A stretch of 64,000 bases of DNA. It comes from Brevibacillus sp. SYP-B805 (GTDB lineage: Bacteria > Bacillota > Bacilli > Brevibacillales > Brevibacillaceae). The notes below the pieces were generated by a model. It worked only from the letters and a program-made list of their open reading frames with translations, did not search any database and was not told the DNA's origin. How positions within the stretch are numbered: position 1 is the first letter of the stretch; each line of letters starts with the position of its first letter. This document shows positions 63,885-64,000 of the stretch, piece after piece. The position numbers and the translations under genes were made by a program. The stretch spans positions 57,998 through 121,997 of the forward strand of contig NZ_JAALGD010000014.1 of assembly GCF_011059135.1 (NCBI RefSeq), in the 5' to 3' direction.

Positions 63885-64000
63885 AACCCCCAGTTAGACT
63901 GGGGGTTCGGGAAAGCTTACAGCTATGAGTAGCCATCCTTTGAACCCGGTGATAAGATGGGAGCCGGTCTGCCAACCGCTCAAACTTATCACAGGAGGAC
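63885..64000 (+). mobile_element. Structured leader and ribosome site of a gene beyond the edge; probable IS200/IS605-superfamily end
   Basis: AACCCCCAGT-TAG-ACTGGGGGTT (63885-63907) is a perfect 10-bp hairpin. It is followed by GTGATAAG (63949-63956) pairing with CTTATCAC (63985-63992), inside which GAG-C-CGGT (63961-63968) pairs with ACCG-CTC (63975-63981). GGGTTC (63903-63908) and GAACCC (63942-63947) could add a crossing helix. The window stops at ACAGGAGGAC, a strong ribosome site, so an ORF starts just outside. Hairpin end plus folded leader plus ribosome site is what one sees in front of IS200 tnpA genes or IscB (HEARO/omega RNA). The protein itself is not visible. Confidence 0.45.

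Overview
The window reads as a stretch of chromosome from a spore-forming member of the Bacilli with a fairly GC-rich genome, of the Brevibacillus/Effusibacillus kind. The genus is a guess. The lineage signs are a YpdA-type bacillithiol-disulfide reductase, an HemQ/ChdC coproheme decarboxylase, an Fnr with the Bacillus-type C-terminal cysteine cluster, HemAT, a CotA laccase, a PdaA deacetylase, a DUF3055 protein, strong GGAGG ribosome sites and frequent GTG/TTG starts. I see no rRNA, tRNA or CRISPR array.

Left part (1-14.5 kb): after a small membrane protein, an acetyltransferase and a MocR regulator comes a sulfur-assimilation block. A sulfonate operon (ssuE, ssuD, ssuB, ssuC, ssuA) continues into a DUF2325 protein, an alpha/beta hydrolase and a threonine-synthase-like PLP enzyme. 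It is followed by an Rrf2 regulator with three cysteines, a YezD protein and a complete sulfate/thiosulfate ABC transporter (cysP, cysT, cysW, cysA). Two near-identical promoters, upstream of ssuE and of the Rrf2 gene, and two near-identical hairpin/terminator leaders, upstream of ssuE and of cysP, tie the two halves together. The leader looks like an undescribed attenuation element.

Middle (14.5-35 kb): PdaA; a VanX-type D,D-dipeptidase in one operon with a dipeptide ABC transporter and an XRE-cupin regulator; a glycosyltransferase whose ribosome site and start lie inside a potential pseudoknot; a MarR/MFS pair of lower GC; a chemoreceptor; and an aldehyde dehydrogenase-polyamine ABC transporter operon behind a textbook sigma-54 (SigL) promoter.

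Right part (34-64 kb): an ArsB/NhaD-type permease with a small membrane protein and duplicated leader hairpins; a WYL regulator and SDR; an ABC-F ATPase; an acyl-CoA ligase; an AdaA/Ogt alkylation-repair pair; an internally deleted MFS remnant with a TetR regulator and operators; CopA with a CsoR-like operator; a CDF zinc-type exporter; Fnr; YpdA; HemQ; HemAT; an aromatic-acid exporter; an oxalate-decarboxylase remnant beside a low-GC CotA laccase; and phosphoglucomutase plus a Leloir operon (galT, galK, galE, an M24 homologue and a ROK regulator). The window ends in a highly folded leader and a ribosome site whose reading frame lies outside, probably the edge of an IS200/IS605-superfamily element.

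A family of nested palindromes (three places) is scattered between genes. All gene functions are from reading protein motifs by eye; no database search was possible.
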